Assembly (NCBI RefSeq): GCF_900109355.1 | Contig: NZ_FOBF01000005.1 | Coordinates: 124,001-188,000, forward strand | DNA from: Nonomuraea pusilla | GTDB lineage: Bacteria > Actinomycetota > Actinomycetes > Streptosporangiales > Streptosporangiaceae | Direction: 5' to 3' | Length of the DNA: 64,000 nucleotides | Shown here: positions 1-7,571 of the stretch, piece by piece | Layout of the letters: the number at the start of each line of letters is the position of its first letter | Numbering within the stretch: the first letter of the stretch is position 1 | The notes under the pieces: generated by a model | What the model saw: only the letters and a program-made list of their open reading frames with translations | What the model was told of the DNA's origin: nothing | Database searches by the model: none | Made by a program: the position numbers and the translations under genes

Positions 1-4
1 TCTC

Positions 5-165
5 ATCCGGGGTGGTGAGGTGTAGGAGCGGCTGTGTTTCTCCTCCGGGGTGGTGCGGGGGCGTAGGGGGCGCCGTGTTCCTCCTCCCGAGGGTGGTGAG
101 GCGTAGGGGGCGCCGTGTTCCTCCTCGGGGGACGGCGCACGTAGGAGCCGCCCCGGTGCGTCTCG
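5..165. repeat. Degenerate ~40-bp tandem repeats
   Basis: About four imperfect units start near 6, 44, 85 and 125. Each begins with a form of tccggggtggtg and ends with tgttcctcc or a variant. Periods are 38, 41 and 40 bp, so no reading frame is kept. The + strand is strikingly G/T-rich. Long open frames cross it on both strands, but their composition (Arg/Gly/Val or Pro/Arg) is that of GC-rich shadow frames, so I do not call a gene. Confidence 0.6.
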
Positions 166-277
166 GGGGGTTGCAGGGAGTTGCCGGCCGGTTTCTCGCT
201 CAGCGCTGCCGGTGTGCAGCGGAGCCGCTGGCCGGTGTTCCGTGCGGAGCCTGGTGTTCAGGGAGTCGCTGGTCGAT

Positions 278-645
278 GTTCTCGGTGAGCGCTGTCGGGG
301 TTTCAGGGGAGGTTCTGCCCCCTGGCTCCCGGTGTGCGCTCTCGGGGGTGCAGGGAAGCTGCGCGGCGGTGTTCTCGGTGAGCGCTGTCGGGGTTTCAGG
401 GGAGGTTCTGCCCCCTGGCTCCCGGTGTGCGCTCTCGGGGGTGCAGGGAAGCTGCGCGGCGGTGTTCTCGGTGAGCGCTGCCAGTGTTTCCGGGGAGGCT
501 CTGCCCCTGGCTCCCGGTGCGCGCTTTCGGTGGGGCAGGGAAGGCGCTCGGCGGGGTTCTCGGTGGGCGGTGCGGGGGGTGCAGGGGAAGCGTTCGGGGG
601 TTTCGGGTTTCTTAGGGGTGGTTCTGGGGGGTCGGGGAGGTTTGG
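278..645. repeat. 93-bp tandem repeat array
   Basis: Units start with gttctcggtgagcgctg at 278, 371 and 464, exactly 93 bp apart. A fourth degraded unit starts at 556. Units 1 and 2 are essentially identical and unit 3 is diverged. Because 93 is divisible by three, both strands stay open and mimic a 31-residue protein repeat. No convincing start, ribosome site or domain supports a gene. The array ends about 45 bp before the first real CDS. Recent duplication or slippage is the simplest reading. Confidence 0.7.
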
Positions 646-690
646 GGGATAGGTGTTCAGATTGGGGGTTTGGATCGTAGGGTGAGCTGC

Positions 691-1089
691 GTGAACGTGC
701 CCCCGCAGCCTCCTCCACCGCCCCCGCCGCCACCTCCTCCGCCGCCCCCACCACCTCCTCCACCGCCGTACTCGTTTCCGCCGCCGCCTCCGCCGCGGCC
801 GTCTCGTAACACCGGGTTGATCGTGGGGCTGGCGATCGCCGGGATGTTCGGGTTCCTGATGGTCAACCTGGTCGTGGCGCTGGTGGCCATCAGCATGGAG
901 TCGACGGTGGCGCTGGGTGTGGCGGCGGGGTTCCTCGCGCTGCTCGGCCTGGGGGCCGGGGTGGTGCTGGTGGTGCTGCGCAAGTCCTGGTCGATCGGGC
1001 TGGGGCTGGGGTTGATGATCGGGTGGGGGCTGTCGTCGATCGTGACGGCCGGCTTCTGCACGGGTCTCAACCCGGCGCTGTACACGTAG
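691..1089 (+). CDS. Polyproline-tailed small membrane protein
   Basis: A 132-residue protein from GTG 691, with agggtg 6 nt upstream; GTG 682 and TTG 670 are in-frame alternatives. The first ~35 residues are almost pure proline apart from one aromatic island (PYSF). Then come an RPSRN linker and about three hydrophobic segments, the last ending near the C-terminus. The proline tract should be cytoplasmic or a linker, and translation would be expected to need EF-P. It is the first gene of a tight operon with the Lgt-like, radical SAM and 88-residue membrane proteins, only ~35 nt before the next start. No enzymatic motif is seen; a scaffolding or membrane-anchoring role for the downstream enzymes is inference. 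Confidence 0.7.
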   Translation: MNVPPQPPPPPPPPPPPPPPPPPPPPYSFPPPPPPRPSRNTGLIVGLAIAGMFGFLMVNLVVALVAISMESTVALGVAAGFLALLGLGAGVVLVVLRKSWSIGLGLGLMIGWGLSSIVTAGFCTGLNPALYT

Positions 1090-1124
1090 TCGAGCGGGCC
1101 GTGCAGTATCACGAGGGCTCAGTC

Positions 1125-1292
1125 GTGCCGTACTACGAGATCCAAGCCGCCTCGTACGACCAAGTTCGAGCTGCCCAGCACTACGAGGTCCAGGTCGGTT
1201 CGCACTACCAGGTTCACGCCGCTCCGCACTACGAGGTTCACGTTGCTTCGTTCGACGGGGTGCCGGTCGTGCCGTACCACGAGATCTTCGTG
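1125..1292 (+). repeat. 24-bp degenerate tandem repeat at the 5' end of the Lgt-like gene
   Basis: Seven units start at 1125, 1149, 1173, 1197, 1221, 1245 and 1269. They encode VPYYEIQA, ASYDQVRA, AQHYEVQV, GSHYQVHA, APHYEVHV, ASFDGVPV and VPYHEIFV. The first and last units are nearly identical (gtgccgtac, then t or c, then acgagatc). The last unit leads directly into the first membrane helix. This looks like amplification of the original N-terminal codons with later drift. Each GTG-bearing unit offers an in-frame start. Confidence 0.7.
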
Positions 1293-2000
1293 GGGCTCGG
1301 GGTGTTCGCCGCTGCGGTCGTGTTCGTGTGGGAGGCCAGGCGGCGGGGGGCGTTGAACGAGCAGTCGCTGGTGGCGGTGGCCGGCGCGCTGGTGGGCGGG
1401 GCCATCGGCATGCGGCTGGCGGGCTGGCTGGAGACGCTGGACCTGAGCGACCTCTGGCTGTACGGCTCGCGCAGCGTCCTGGGAGGGCTGACGGGCGCGT
1501 ACGTCGGCGTGCTGGTGGCCAAGCGGGTCATCCGGTACAAGGAGCGGACGGGTGACCTGTTCGCCCCGGCGGTGGCGCTGGGCATGGCGATCGGGCGGGT
1601 CGGCTGCCATCTGACGGAGGCGCCCGGTCGCCCCACGGACCTGCCCTGGGGCGTGCACGCGCCGCCGTCCACGCCGGAGTGCCCCGGCTGTCTGACGGGC
1701 CAGGCGATGCACCCCTCGTTCGTCTACGAGATCGTCTTCCAGCTCGCCGCGTTCGGCTGGCTGCTGTGGGCGCGCAGGCGGCTCACGCAGCCGGGCGAGC
1801 TGTTCACGCTCTACCTCGCGGGTTACGCGGTGTTCCGCTTCCTCGTGGAGTTCACGAGGGCCAACGAGATTCTGTGGCTGGGGCTGACCGGGCCGCAGTG
1901 CTTCCTCGTCCCGGGGTTGACGCTGCTCGCCGCCCGGCTGGCATACGGCTGGCGGCGCGGATACTACGCCCCTCTCCTCGTACGAAAGGTTTTCGCATGA
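1125..2000 (+). CDS. Lgt-like integral membrane transferase (PF01790-type), divergent
   Basis: A polytopic membrane protein of about 291 residues with the overall pattern of prolipoprotein diacylglyceryl transferase. It has GRVGCHLTEAPG (the GRxGNFxNxE signature), HPSFVYE (the HPxxLYE block) and FRFLVEFTR near the C-terminus. Residues important in true Lgt differ: the HGGL histidine is replaced (VLGGL), and the signature Asn is Cys. The N-terminus is an array of 8-residue repeats, so the start is uncertain: GTG at 1101, 1125, 1260 or 1269. The stop overlaps the radical SAM start as ATGA. It probably acts on phosphatidylglycerol-type lipids, but a housekeeping lipoprotein role is doubtful. Confidence 0.75.
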   Translation: MPYYEIQAASYDQVRAAQHYEVQVGSHYQVHAAPHYEVHVASFDGVPVVPYHEIFVGLGVFAAAVVFVWEARRRGALNEQSLVAVAGALVGGAIGMRLAGWLETLDLSDLWLYGSRSVLGGLTGAYVGVLVAKRVIRYKERTGDLFAPAVALGMAIGRVGCHLTEAPGRPTDLPWGVHAPPSTPECPGCLTGQAMHPSFVYEIVFQLAAFGWLLWARRRLTQPGELFTLYLAGYAVFRFLVEFTRANEILWLGLTGPQCFLVPGLTLLAARLAYGWRRGYYAPLLVRKVFA

Positions 2001-3538
2001 CCACAGGGATGGGGCTGCGGGGCGACCGCATCCTCAGGTACGTCAACGCGTTCTGCCCGCACTGCCACGGCCGTGACCTGGACCGGGTGGAGCGGCTGAG
2101 CGGCTACCTGGTGGAGCGGGACGGCCGGGTGTGGCTGGAGCGCGGCTGCCGGGAGCACGGCCTGGTCCGGACGCTGTACGACGAGGACCCGGAGATCCTC
2201 GCGTATCTGGAGGAATGGACCGCTCCCACGAAGCAGCACATCCCGGACGTCTCGGGGAACTTCCTGCCGGTGCCGTCGGCCTACCTGGAGGGGCTGCCGG
2301 AGATGCAGACGCAGCACACCTGCATCCTGCTGGAGGACATCGCCGAGGCGTGCAACCTGCGCTGCCCGACCTGCTTCGCCGACAGTTCGCCTGACCTGTC
2401 CGGCGTCGTGCCGGTACGGGACGTCCTGGCGAACGTGGACCAGCGCCTGGCCAGGGAGAACGGCCGGCTCGACGTGCTGATGCTGAGCGGCGGCGAGCCC
2501 ACGCTGCACCCGGAGCTGCCGGAGCTGCTGGCCGAACTGGAGCGGCGCCCGATCACGCGCATCCTCGTCAACACGAACGGCGTCCTCATCGCCAGGGACG
2601 ACGCCCTGCTCGACCTGCTGACCCGACACAGGGACCGGGTGGAGGTCTACCTGCAGTACGACGGCTCGTCGGCGGAGGCGTCCAGGCACCATCGCGGGGG
2701 CGACCTGCGCAGGGTGAAGGCGGACGCGGTGCGGCGGCTGTCGGAGCGGGAGATCTTCACGACGCTGGTGATGACGGCGGCGCTCGGCATGAACGACGGC
2801 GAGATCGGCGACGTGGTGCGGCTGGCGCTCGACACGCCGTTCGTGGGCGGGGTGTCGCTGCAGCCGCAGTTCGGGTCCGGACGGTCGGGAGCGATCGACC
2901 CGTGCGACCGCCTGACGCACACGGGGGTGCTCAGGCGCCTCGGGCCGCAGACGGACGGCGTGGTGACCTGGCGCGACCTGACGGCGCTGCCGTGCTCGCA
3001 CCCGCACTGCTGCTCGGTCGGCTACCTGATCAGGGACGACTCGCGGCAGTGGCGCTCGCTCGTCGCGCTGATCGGCCACGACCGGCTGAAGCAGAACCTG
3101 GGCCTGGTCGCCAACCGCATCGCCGACAGCGAGATCCCGAAGGAACTGCGCCTGGCCGTGCAGGAGTCGCTGCTCGGCCTGCTGTCGGAGCAGTCGTCGC
3201 TGTCGCATCCGCAGATCGGCGACCTGTGGCGCAACATCTGCGAGAACTGCGACCTCGGCGTGTCGACGCTGCTCGCGCTGGCCTCGTCGGCGCTGCCGGG
3301 CAGGCGGGCGAAGCTGCGCAGGATGCTGGGGGAGCGGGTGGTGCGCATCACGATCAAGCCGTTCATGGACATCTCGACGATGATCGAGGAGCGGCTGACG
3401 CAGTGCTGCGTGCACGTCGGCACGCGGGCGGAGCAGGACCAGTGCGCGCCGTTCTGCGCCGTGCAGGCCTGGCCGCAGCTGTCGCGGCAGCGGCTGTCGG
3501 CGGTGGCGTCGGAGCGGCGCCTGCAGGTGATCACATGA
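1997..3538 (+). CDS. Radical SAM enzyme of the Tes/MJ0619 type
   Basis: 513 residues from ATG 1997 (ATGA overlap with the Lgt-like stop; gaaagg upstream). An N-terminal metal site is suggested by CPHC (20-23) plus GCREHG (Cys51). The radical SAM cluster is CNLRCPTC (119-126), followed by LSGGEP. The C-terminal half carries further cysteine groups (PCSHPHCC, CENC, QCC, CAPFC) suited to auxiliary Fe-S clusters. This arrangement of a rubredoxin-like site, a CX3CX2C core and C-terminal clusters is that of archaeal tetraether synthase Tes and MJ0619-family enzymes. Those act on unactivated carbons of lipids or pterins. With an Lgt-like neighbour, a lipid substrate is the favoured inference. Confidence 0.8.
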   Translation: MTTGMGLRGDRILRYVNAFCPHCHGRDLDRVERLSGYLVERDGRVWLERGCREHGLVRTLYDEDPEILAYLEEWTAPTKQHIPDVSGNFLPVPSAYLEGLPEMQTQHTCILLEDIAEACNLRCPTCFADSSPDLSGVVPVRDVLANVDQRLARENGRLDVLMLSGGEPTLHPELPELLAELERRPITRILVNTNGVLIARDDALLDLLTRHRDRVEVYLQYDGSSAEASRHHRGGDLRRVKADAVRRLSEREIFTTLVMTAALGMNDGEIGDVVRLALDTPFVGGVSLQPQFGSGRSGAIDPCDRLTHTGVLRRLGPQTDGVVTWRDLTALPCSHPHCCSVGYLIRDDSRQWRSLVALIGHDRLKQNLGLVANRIADSEIPKELRLAVQESLLGLLSEQSSLSHPQIGDLWRNICENCDLGVSTLLALASSALPGRRAKLRRMLGERVVRITIKPFMDISTMIEERLTQCCVHVGTRAEQDQCAPFCAVQAWPQLSRQRLSAVASERRLQVIT

Positions 3539-3801
3539 CGACGCAGGAAGGAACGCCGCCGGGGGGAGGCCGGACCTACGACCCGCTGCGCCTCTGCGTG
3601 TACGCCACGGTGGCGCTGCTGGCGTGGGTGTTCGGGCCGTGGGCGGTGCTGGCGTTCGCCGGGCTGGGCTTCGCGGGGTACTGGAAGGCGCGCAGAGCCG
3701 GGCTGACCCGGAGCAAGTGCCTGCTCAGGGACACCCGGCTCGTGCTGGCCTACCTCGGCCTGCTCGGCGCGGCGGCCGTGGTGGCGATCGTCTGGTGGTG
3801 A
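3535..3801 (+). CDS. Small two-helix membrane protein of the radical SAM operon
   Basis: 88 residues; ATG 3535 overlaps the radical SAM stop (ATGA), so the two are translationally coupled. A short Gly/Pro-rich N-terminus precedes one long hydrophobic stretch (LCVYATVALLAWVFG onward). A basic loop (KARRAGLTRSKCLLRD) and a C-terminal helix ending in IVWW follow. No known family is recognised. Coupling to the radical SAM gene suggests a membrane partner that docks the enzyme or presents lipid. It is the last gene of the operon and is followed by a perfect hairpin. Confidence 0.75.
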   Translation: MTTQEGTPPGGGRTYDPLRLCVYATVALLAWVFGPWAVLAFAGLGFAGYWKARRAGLTRSKCLLRDTRLVLAYLGLLGAAAVVAIVWW

Positions 3802-3813
3802 CGGGTGCGGCCC

Positions 3814-3832
3814 GCCCCCTCACAGAGGGGGC
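3814..3832. terminator. Perfect 8-bp hairpin between convergent genes
   Basis: gccccctc-aca-gagggggc lies 13 nt after the operon stop and 9 nt before the stop of the convergent MaoC gene. There is no T tract on either side. It is a plausible bidirectional terminator. Confidence 0.55.
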
Positions 3833-3840
3833 AGGCGCCG

Positions 3841-4308
3841 TCAGGACGCCTGGTCGGCGGGGACGTACAGGCTGAGCGTCTCGGCGATGCAGGCGGGGCG
3901 GCGCTCGCCCTCGATCTCGATGGTCATCTTCAGGTTGGACAGGTATCCGGCGGGCGTGCCCTTGACGTCGGTGAGCTCGCCGACGGCGCGCACGCGCGAC
4001 CCGACGGGCACCGGGCGGGGGAAACGGACCTTGTTCAGGCCGTAGTTCACGCCCATGGCGATGCCCTCGACGCGGACCAGCTCGAACATGAACGACGGCA
4101 GCAGGGCCAGGGTGAGGTAGCCGTGGGCGATGGTGCCGCCGAACGGGCCCGCCTTGGCGCGCTCGACGTCCACGTGGATCCACTGGTGGTCGTCCGTGGC
4201 GTCGGCGAAGAGGTTGACCTGCTCCTGGGTGACGGTGCGCCACTCGGTCGGGCCGAACGTCTCGCCGACCGCCGCCTTGAGTTCCTGTACGTTCGCGAAG
4301 GTCCGCAT
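3841..4308 (-). CDS. MaoC-like (R)-specific enoyl-CoA hydratase
   Basis: 155 residues with a single hot-dog fold. The hydratase 2 motif is clear: FADATDDHQWIHVD supplies the catalytic Asp/His pair, followed by GPFGGTIAHGYLTLAL. Family members hydrate trans-2-enoyl-CoA to (R)-3-hydroxyacyl-CoA in fatty acid or polyketide precursor metabolism. The start is placed at ATG 4308, where homology to the family begins (MRTFANVQEL). In-frame starts further upstream (near 4374) would run into the divergent promoter region. It is transcribed away from the ATPase gene. No associated dehydrogenase or acyl carrier gene is present, so the substrate is unknown. Confidence 0.88.
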   Translation of the reverse strand: MRTFANVQELKAAVGETFGPTEWRTVTQEQVNLFADATDDHQWIHVDVERAKAGPFGGTIAHGYLTLALLPSFMFELVRVEGIAMGVNYGLNKVRFPRPVPVGSRVRAVGELTDVKGTPAGYLSNLKMTIEIEGERRPACIAETLSLYVPADQAS

Positions 4309-4381
4309 GGTGTCGAACCGTATTGGGCCTGCGGGACGGCTGCCAAGTCGCGCAAGATCTTTACTCGAATACATCGCATAC

Positions 4382-4420
4382 GTGTTCGAGTCCGCGCTAC
4401 AGTATCGAACACGGGTTCGG
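4382..4420 (+). promoter_or_regulatory. LexA/SOS-like box and inverted repeat upstream of the ATPase gene
   Basis: tcgaac-acgg-gttcgg (4405-4420) matches the actinobacterial LexA consensus TCGAAC-N4-GTTCGA at 11 of 12 defined bases. The left half-site also pairs with gtgttcga at 4382-4389, giving GTGTTCGA-N15-TCGAACAC. The box ends 24 nt before ATG 4444, which is a typical operator position. Whether LexA binds here is inference. Confidence 0.55.
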
Positions 4421-4443
4421 CCTGGTGAGAGGTGGTGTGGGCG

Positions 4444-5721
4444 ATGACGGTGCTGGAGGAGGCTCCCGTCCGGACACGCCGTAGCACTTTCTTCCCACAT
4501 CTACGACGGCCGCTATATCCCGCAATAGAGTCCGAGAGCGTGGACCCTGTGCGCAATCCCTACGCCCCCGGAGCCGGGCAGCGTCCGCCGGAGCTCGCCG
4601 GCCGCGACCGTGAGCTCCAGCAGTTCGAGGTCGTGCTCGAACGGGTCGCCAGAGGGCGGCCCGAGCGCAGCATGGTCGTCACCGGGCTGCGCGGAGTCGG
4701 CAAGACCGTCCTGCTCAACACGTTCAAGTCCATGGCCATGCAGCGGCTGTGGGGCACGGGCAAGATCGAGGCCCGTCCCGACCAGTCGATCCGCCGCCCG
4801 GTGGCGGGCGCGCTGCACATGGCCGTCCGCGAGCTCGCCCCTCGGCACCGCGCGCCCGAGCGCATCGAGGAGTTCCTCGGGGTGCTCAAGGCGTTCGCCA
4901 TGCGCGATCCCTCCGCCGCCAAGGGCACCTCGCACTGGTCGCCCGGCATCGAGGTGCCGGCCTCGCGGGGCCGCGCCGACTCCGGCGACCTCGAGATCGA
5001 CCTGACCGAGCTGTTCGTCGACGCCGCGAGCGTCGCCACCGACCTCGGCGTCGGCATCGCCCTGTTCATCGACGAGATGCAGGACGTCCAGCCCGCCGAC
5101 ATCTCGGCGCTCTGCGCCGCCTGCCACGAGCTGTCGCAGTCGGGCGGGCCGCTGATCGTGGTCGGTGCGGGGCTGCCGCACCTGCCGAGCGTGCTGTCGG
5201 CGAGCAAGAGCTACTCCGAGCGCCTGTTCAGGTACGCCCGCATCGACAAGCTCGACAGGGAGGCCGCCGACCTCGCGCTGATCCTGCCGGCCCGCGAGGA
5301 GCAGGTCGAGTTCACCCGCGACGCGCTCGACGCCCTCTACGAGGCGGCCGACGGCTACCCCTACTTCGTGCAGGCGTACGGCAAGGTGGCCTGGGACCTC
5401 GCGCCGCGCAGCCCGATCACCCTGGAGGACGTCCGGGTGTCGGCGCCCGAGGCGGAGGAGGAGCTCGCCGTCGGGTTCTTCGGCAGCCGGTACGAGCGGG
5501 CCACCCCGGCCGAACGCGACTACATGCACGCGATGGCCCAGATCGGCGACGAGCCGGTGGCCACCGCCGAGGTGGCCGAGGCCCTCGGGCGCAAGCCGTC
5601 CAGCCTGTCGCCCGCCCGCGACAGCCTGATCAAGAAGGGCCTGATCTACAGCGCCGAGCGCGGCCTGATCGCGTTCACCGTGCCGCATTTCGGGAGGTTC
5701 CTGCGTGCCCAACCGATCTGA
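4444..5721 (+). CDS. AAA-type P-loop ATPase (Orc1/Cdc6- or STAND-like)
   Basis: 425 residues from ATG 4444 (gagagg upstream; GTG 4435/4432 possible). Order: ~35-residue leader, a GRDREL box, Walker A GLRGVGKT, Walker B ALFIDEMQD, a sensor-like VVGAGLPHLP, then DGYPYFVQAYGK and a C-terminal winged-helix region (EVAEALGRKPSSLSPARDSL, KKGLIY). This layout is common in actinomycete ATPases annotated as ATP-binding or orc1/cdc6-like. A DNA-linked, ATP-switched role is likely. The LexA-like box just upstream suggests induction by DNA damage. It stands alone in its transcription unit and ends at a large hairpin. Confidence 0.8.
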   Translation: MTVLEEAPVRTRRSTFFPHLRRPLYPAIESESVDPVRNPYAPGAGQRPPELAGRDRELQQFEVVLERVARGRPERSMVVTGLRGVGKTVLLNTFKSMAMQRLWGTGKIEARPDQSIRRPVAGALHMAVRELAPRHRAPERIEEFLGVLKAFAMRDPSAAKGTSHWSPGIEVPASRGRADSGDLEIDLTELFVDAASVATDLGVGIALFIDEMQDVQPADISALCAACHELSQSGGPLIVVGAGLPHLPSVLSASKSYSERLFRYARIDKLDREAADLALILPAREEQVEFTRDALDALYEAADGYPYFVQAYGKVAWDLAPRSPITLEDVRVSAPEAEEELAVGFFGSRYERATPAERDYMHAMAQIGDEPVATAEVAEALGRKPSSLSPARDSLIKKGLIYSAERGLIAFTVPHFGRFLRAQPI

Positions 5722-5736
5722 ACGGCACCCCTAGTC

Positions 5737-5822
5737 CTCTATTGGGCTGTCTAGTGGGGAAGCTAGACAGCCCAATAGAGCCATATCGCCATGCCCGTCG
5801 AGGGAAATCTAGGGCTGTCTAG
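5737..5822. terminator. 18-bp perfect hairpin plus a third partial copy
   Basis: The left arm (5737-5754, ctctattgggctgtctag) and right arm (5763-5780) are perfectly complementary around the 8-nt loop tggggaag. The 11-nt core gggctgtctag recurs at 5812-5822, just before the stop of the convergent gene. It lies between convergent genes and is a strong candidate bidirectional terminator. The unusual AT content and the extra copy leave a mobile-element remnant possible. Confidence 0.65.
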
Positions 5823-5824
5823 CG

Positions 5825-6616
5825 TCAGGCCGATACCTGCGTATACGTCGGCAGAGAGTCGCTGTCCTCAGGCGTGACCACGGCCACGCGTACGGCGGGG
5901 CGGCGTCCGCTGAGGTAGACGGCGAAGACCACGTCCTCGCCGGAGCGGTTGCGGAAGGCGAAGAAGCGCCAGCACAGCTCGCGCCAGCTGTCGTACGGGT
6001 CGGCCGAGGTCAGCTCGTCGCGGTGGGCCCGCCAGGTGCCGCTGGCGCGGAGCCTGCCGAGCGTCACGCTCTCGGCGGGCGCGGGCCGCTGCTCGCAGGG
6101 GGCCCGGTAGCGTACCCGGTTGATCAGCTCCTCGACCTCGGGGGAGAGCGCGGCGAGCAGCGCCACGCCGGCGGCGGCGTACCAGGTGGGGTGGGTGAAG
6201 GCCGCCCAGCCGGGCACCGGCGCCCACACCGACAGCAGCGCCATGCCCGTCAGGGCGACGGTCCTGCCGACCGACCGCAGGCCCACCGGGGCGGAGCTGA
6301 CCTCCCCGAAGCAGCCGCAGCCGGCGTCGGGCCGCCGCCTGCGCAGTTCGAGCAGCACGTACGTGGACATCGCGAAGAAGGCGGCCGTGCCCCACCGGAA
6401 CGCCGGGTGGGTGGTGAGCAGCAGGCCGGCGGCGAGCACCGCCTCGACGGCGGCGCAGAACAGCAGGGCCGGAGCCTGCATCCGGCCGGGAACCAGCACG
6501 GCCGGCCCCAGGCGCGACAGCGCGCCCGGCTCGCCGCCGGTGCGTACCGTGACCAGCTTGGCGGCCGTGCCGAGGAGGAGCAGCACGATCACGGCCGGCA
6601 GCTGCGATTCGAGCAC
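5825..6616 (-). CDS. MauE/DoxX-like membrane protein
   Basis: 263 residues. The first ~165 form four to five membrane helices with GCGCFG after the third, the cysteine pair typical of MauE-type proteins that help disulfide formation or redox transfer across the membrane. A soluble ~85-residue tail follows (SWRELCWRFFAFRNRSGED) and is not part of the classical family. It starts 7 nt after the DPBB protein stop, so the two form an operon. The partner is cysteine-rich, which suggests this protein maintains its disulfides outside the membrane; that link is inference. Confidence 0.75.
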   Translation of the reverse strand: MLESQLPAVIVLLLLGTAAKLVTVRTGGEPGALSRLGPAVLVPGRMQAPALLFCAAVEAVLAAGLLLTTHPAFRWGTAAFFAMSTYVLLELRRRRPDAGCGCFGEVSSAPVGLRSVGRTVALTGMALLSVWAPVPGWAAFTHPTWYAAAGVALLAALSPEVEELINRVRYRAPCEQRPAPAESVTLGRLRASGTWRAHRDELTSADPYDSWRELCWRFFAFRNRSGEDVVFAVYLSGRRPAVRVAVVTPEDSDSLPTYTQVSA

Positions 6617-6623
6617 GTGTCCG

Positions 6624-7571
6624 TCACCCCAATCCGATCTGAGCGTTGAAGCAGCCTTTGACGAGGTCGCCGCCCAGCTCCACGAAGGAGGAGGGCGACA
6701 GTTCGGCGACGCGCCCCCGAGGGGAGGTGTCGCATTCGACGCATCGGTCGCAGAACCGGCCGGCCACGCACCCGCACGCCACCACCGGCACGTTAGCCGA
6801 CCGCCCGGTGCAGACGTTGCGCACTTGGACCAGCGACCCGATCGACAGGTACGGCAGCCCCGTGCAGGACGTCTCGGCGTCGGGGCAGGCGGCGTCAGAA
6901 CGTTCCAGCATGGGGTAGGCCAGGCCGTGCTCGTCCTCGTCGAACGTGTCGGACCACGTCGCGGTGCCGGAGACGCGCTGCTGCACCCCCGCGTAGGCCG
7001 GGGGTGGCGCGGGCACCGCCCTCGCCGGGTACGGCGGCTGCGAGGTGGCGGGCAGCAGCGCGAGTCCGGCGCCGTCCTGCCTGATGCCGATCGCGTCGAA
7101 CAGGTACCCCGGCTCGAACACCGGGTGGCGCACCTGGATCCGCCCGCTCGCCCGGTAGGGGACGAGCACGGTGCGGTGCCCCCGGTGGGGCCCGCAGTCG
7201 AGCTCCAGGGTCAGGTCGCGGCGGCCGGTGATCGACAGGATCGTCCCGGTGATGCGGGTCGTGTCGGCCCAGATCCGCTCGACCACCCGGCCGTCCTGCA
7301 GCGCCCGCATCGTCACGAGGGCGCCCACGGGCAGGTCGGCGGGCGCGGTGTCGGCGCCGTGCCAGGCGGTCGCCCAGGGCGCGATCACCAGGCGCTCCTG
7401 GTTGCCGTCCGGCGTCTCGATGATGATGAGATGCGGGCTGATGTCCAGGATCTCCCCGCTGATGGCTCGTAACGGCCGGCCGTCGTCCGGGTCGGGGCCG
7501 GGGACGCCCGGCTCCCTGCCCAGCGCGGCCGCCGCCAGGACGCGGCGACGCTCAACGCTCGGATAGCCCAT
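6624..7571 (-). CDS. Protein with a C-terminal RlpA-like double-psi beta-barrel
   Basis: 315 residues from ATG 7571. The N-terminal two thirds is soluble, with beta-rich segments (GEILDISPHLIIIETPDG; TGTILSITGRRDLTLELDC) and no signal peptide. The last ~75 residues read like an RlpA/DPBB domain: VQVRNVCTGRSANVPVVACG, a Cys cluster (CGCVAGRFCDRCVEC), then RVAELSPSSFVELGGDLVKG. No Asp of the classical lytic motif is obvious, so catalysis is uncertain. It is followed at 7 nt by the MauE-like gene. Function unknown; a cell-envelope role is suggested only by fold. Confidence 0.65.
   Translation of the reverse strand: MGYPSVERRRVLAAAALGREPGVPGPDPDDGRPLRAISGEILDISPHLIIIETPDGNQERLVIAPWATAWHGADTAPADLPVGALVTMRALQDGRVVERIWADTTRITGTILSITGRRDLTLELDCGPHRGHRTVLVPYRASGRIQVRHPVFEPGYLFDAIGIRQDGAGLALLPATSQPPYPARAVPAPPPAYAGVQQRVSGTATWSDTFDEDEHGLAYPMLERSDAACPDAETSCTGLPYLSIGSLVQVRNVCTGRSANVPVVACGCVAGRFCDRCVECDTSPRGRVAELSPSSFVELGGDLVKGCFNAQIGLG

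Noticed and set aside
12-680. Long open frames on both strands across the first 760 bp
   Set aside because: Frames stay open because of the 93-bp repeats and extreme GC content. Composition is Arg/Gly/Pro/Ala shadow type, with no start signal or family match.
1119-1712. Minus-strand open frame opposite the Lgt-like gene
   Set aside because: It is a His/Arg-rich shadow of the real gene with no motif.
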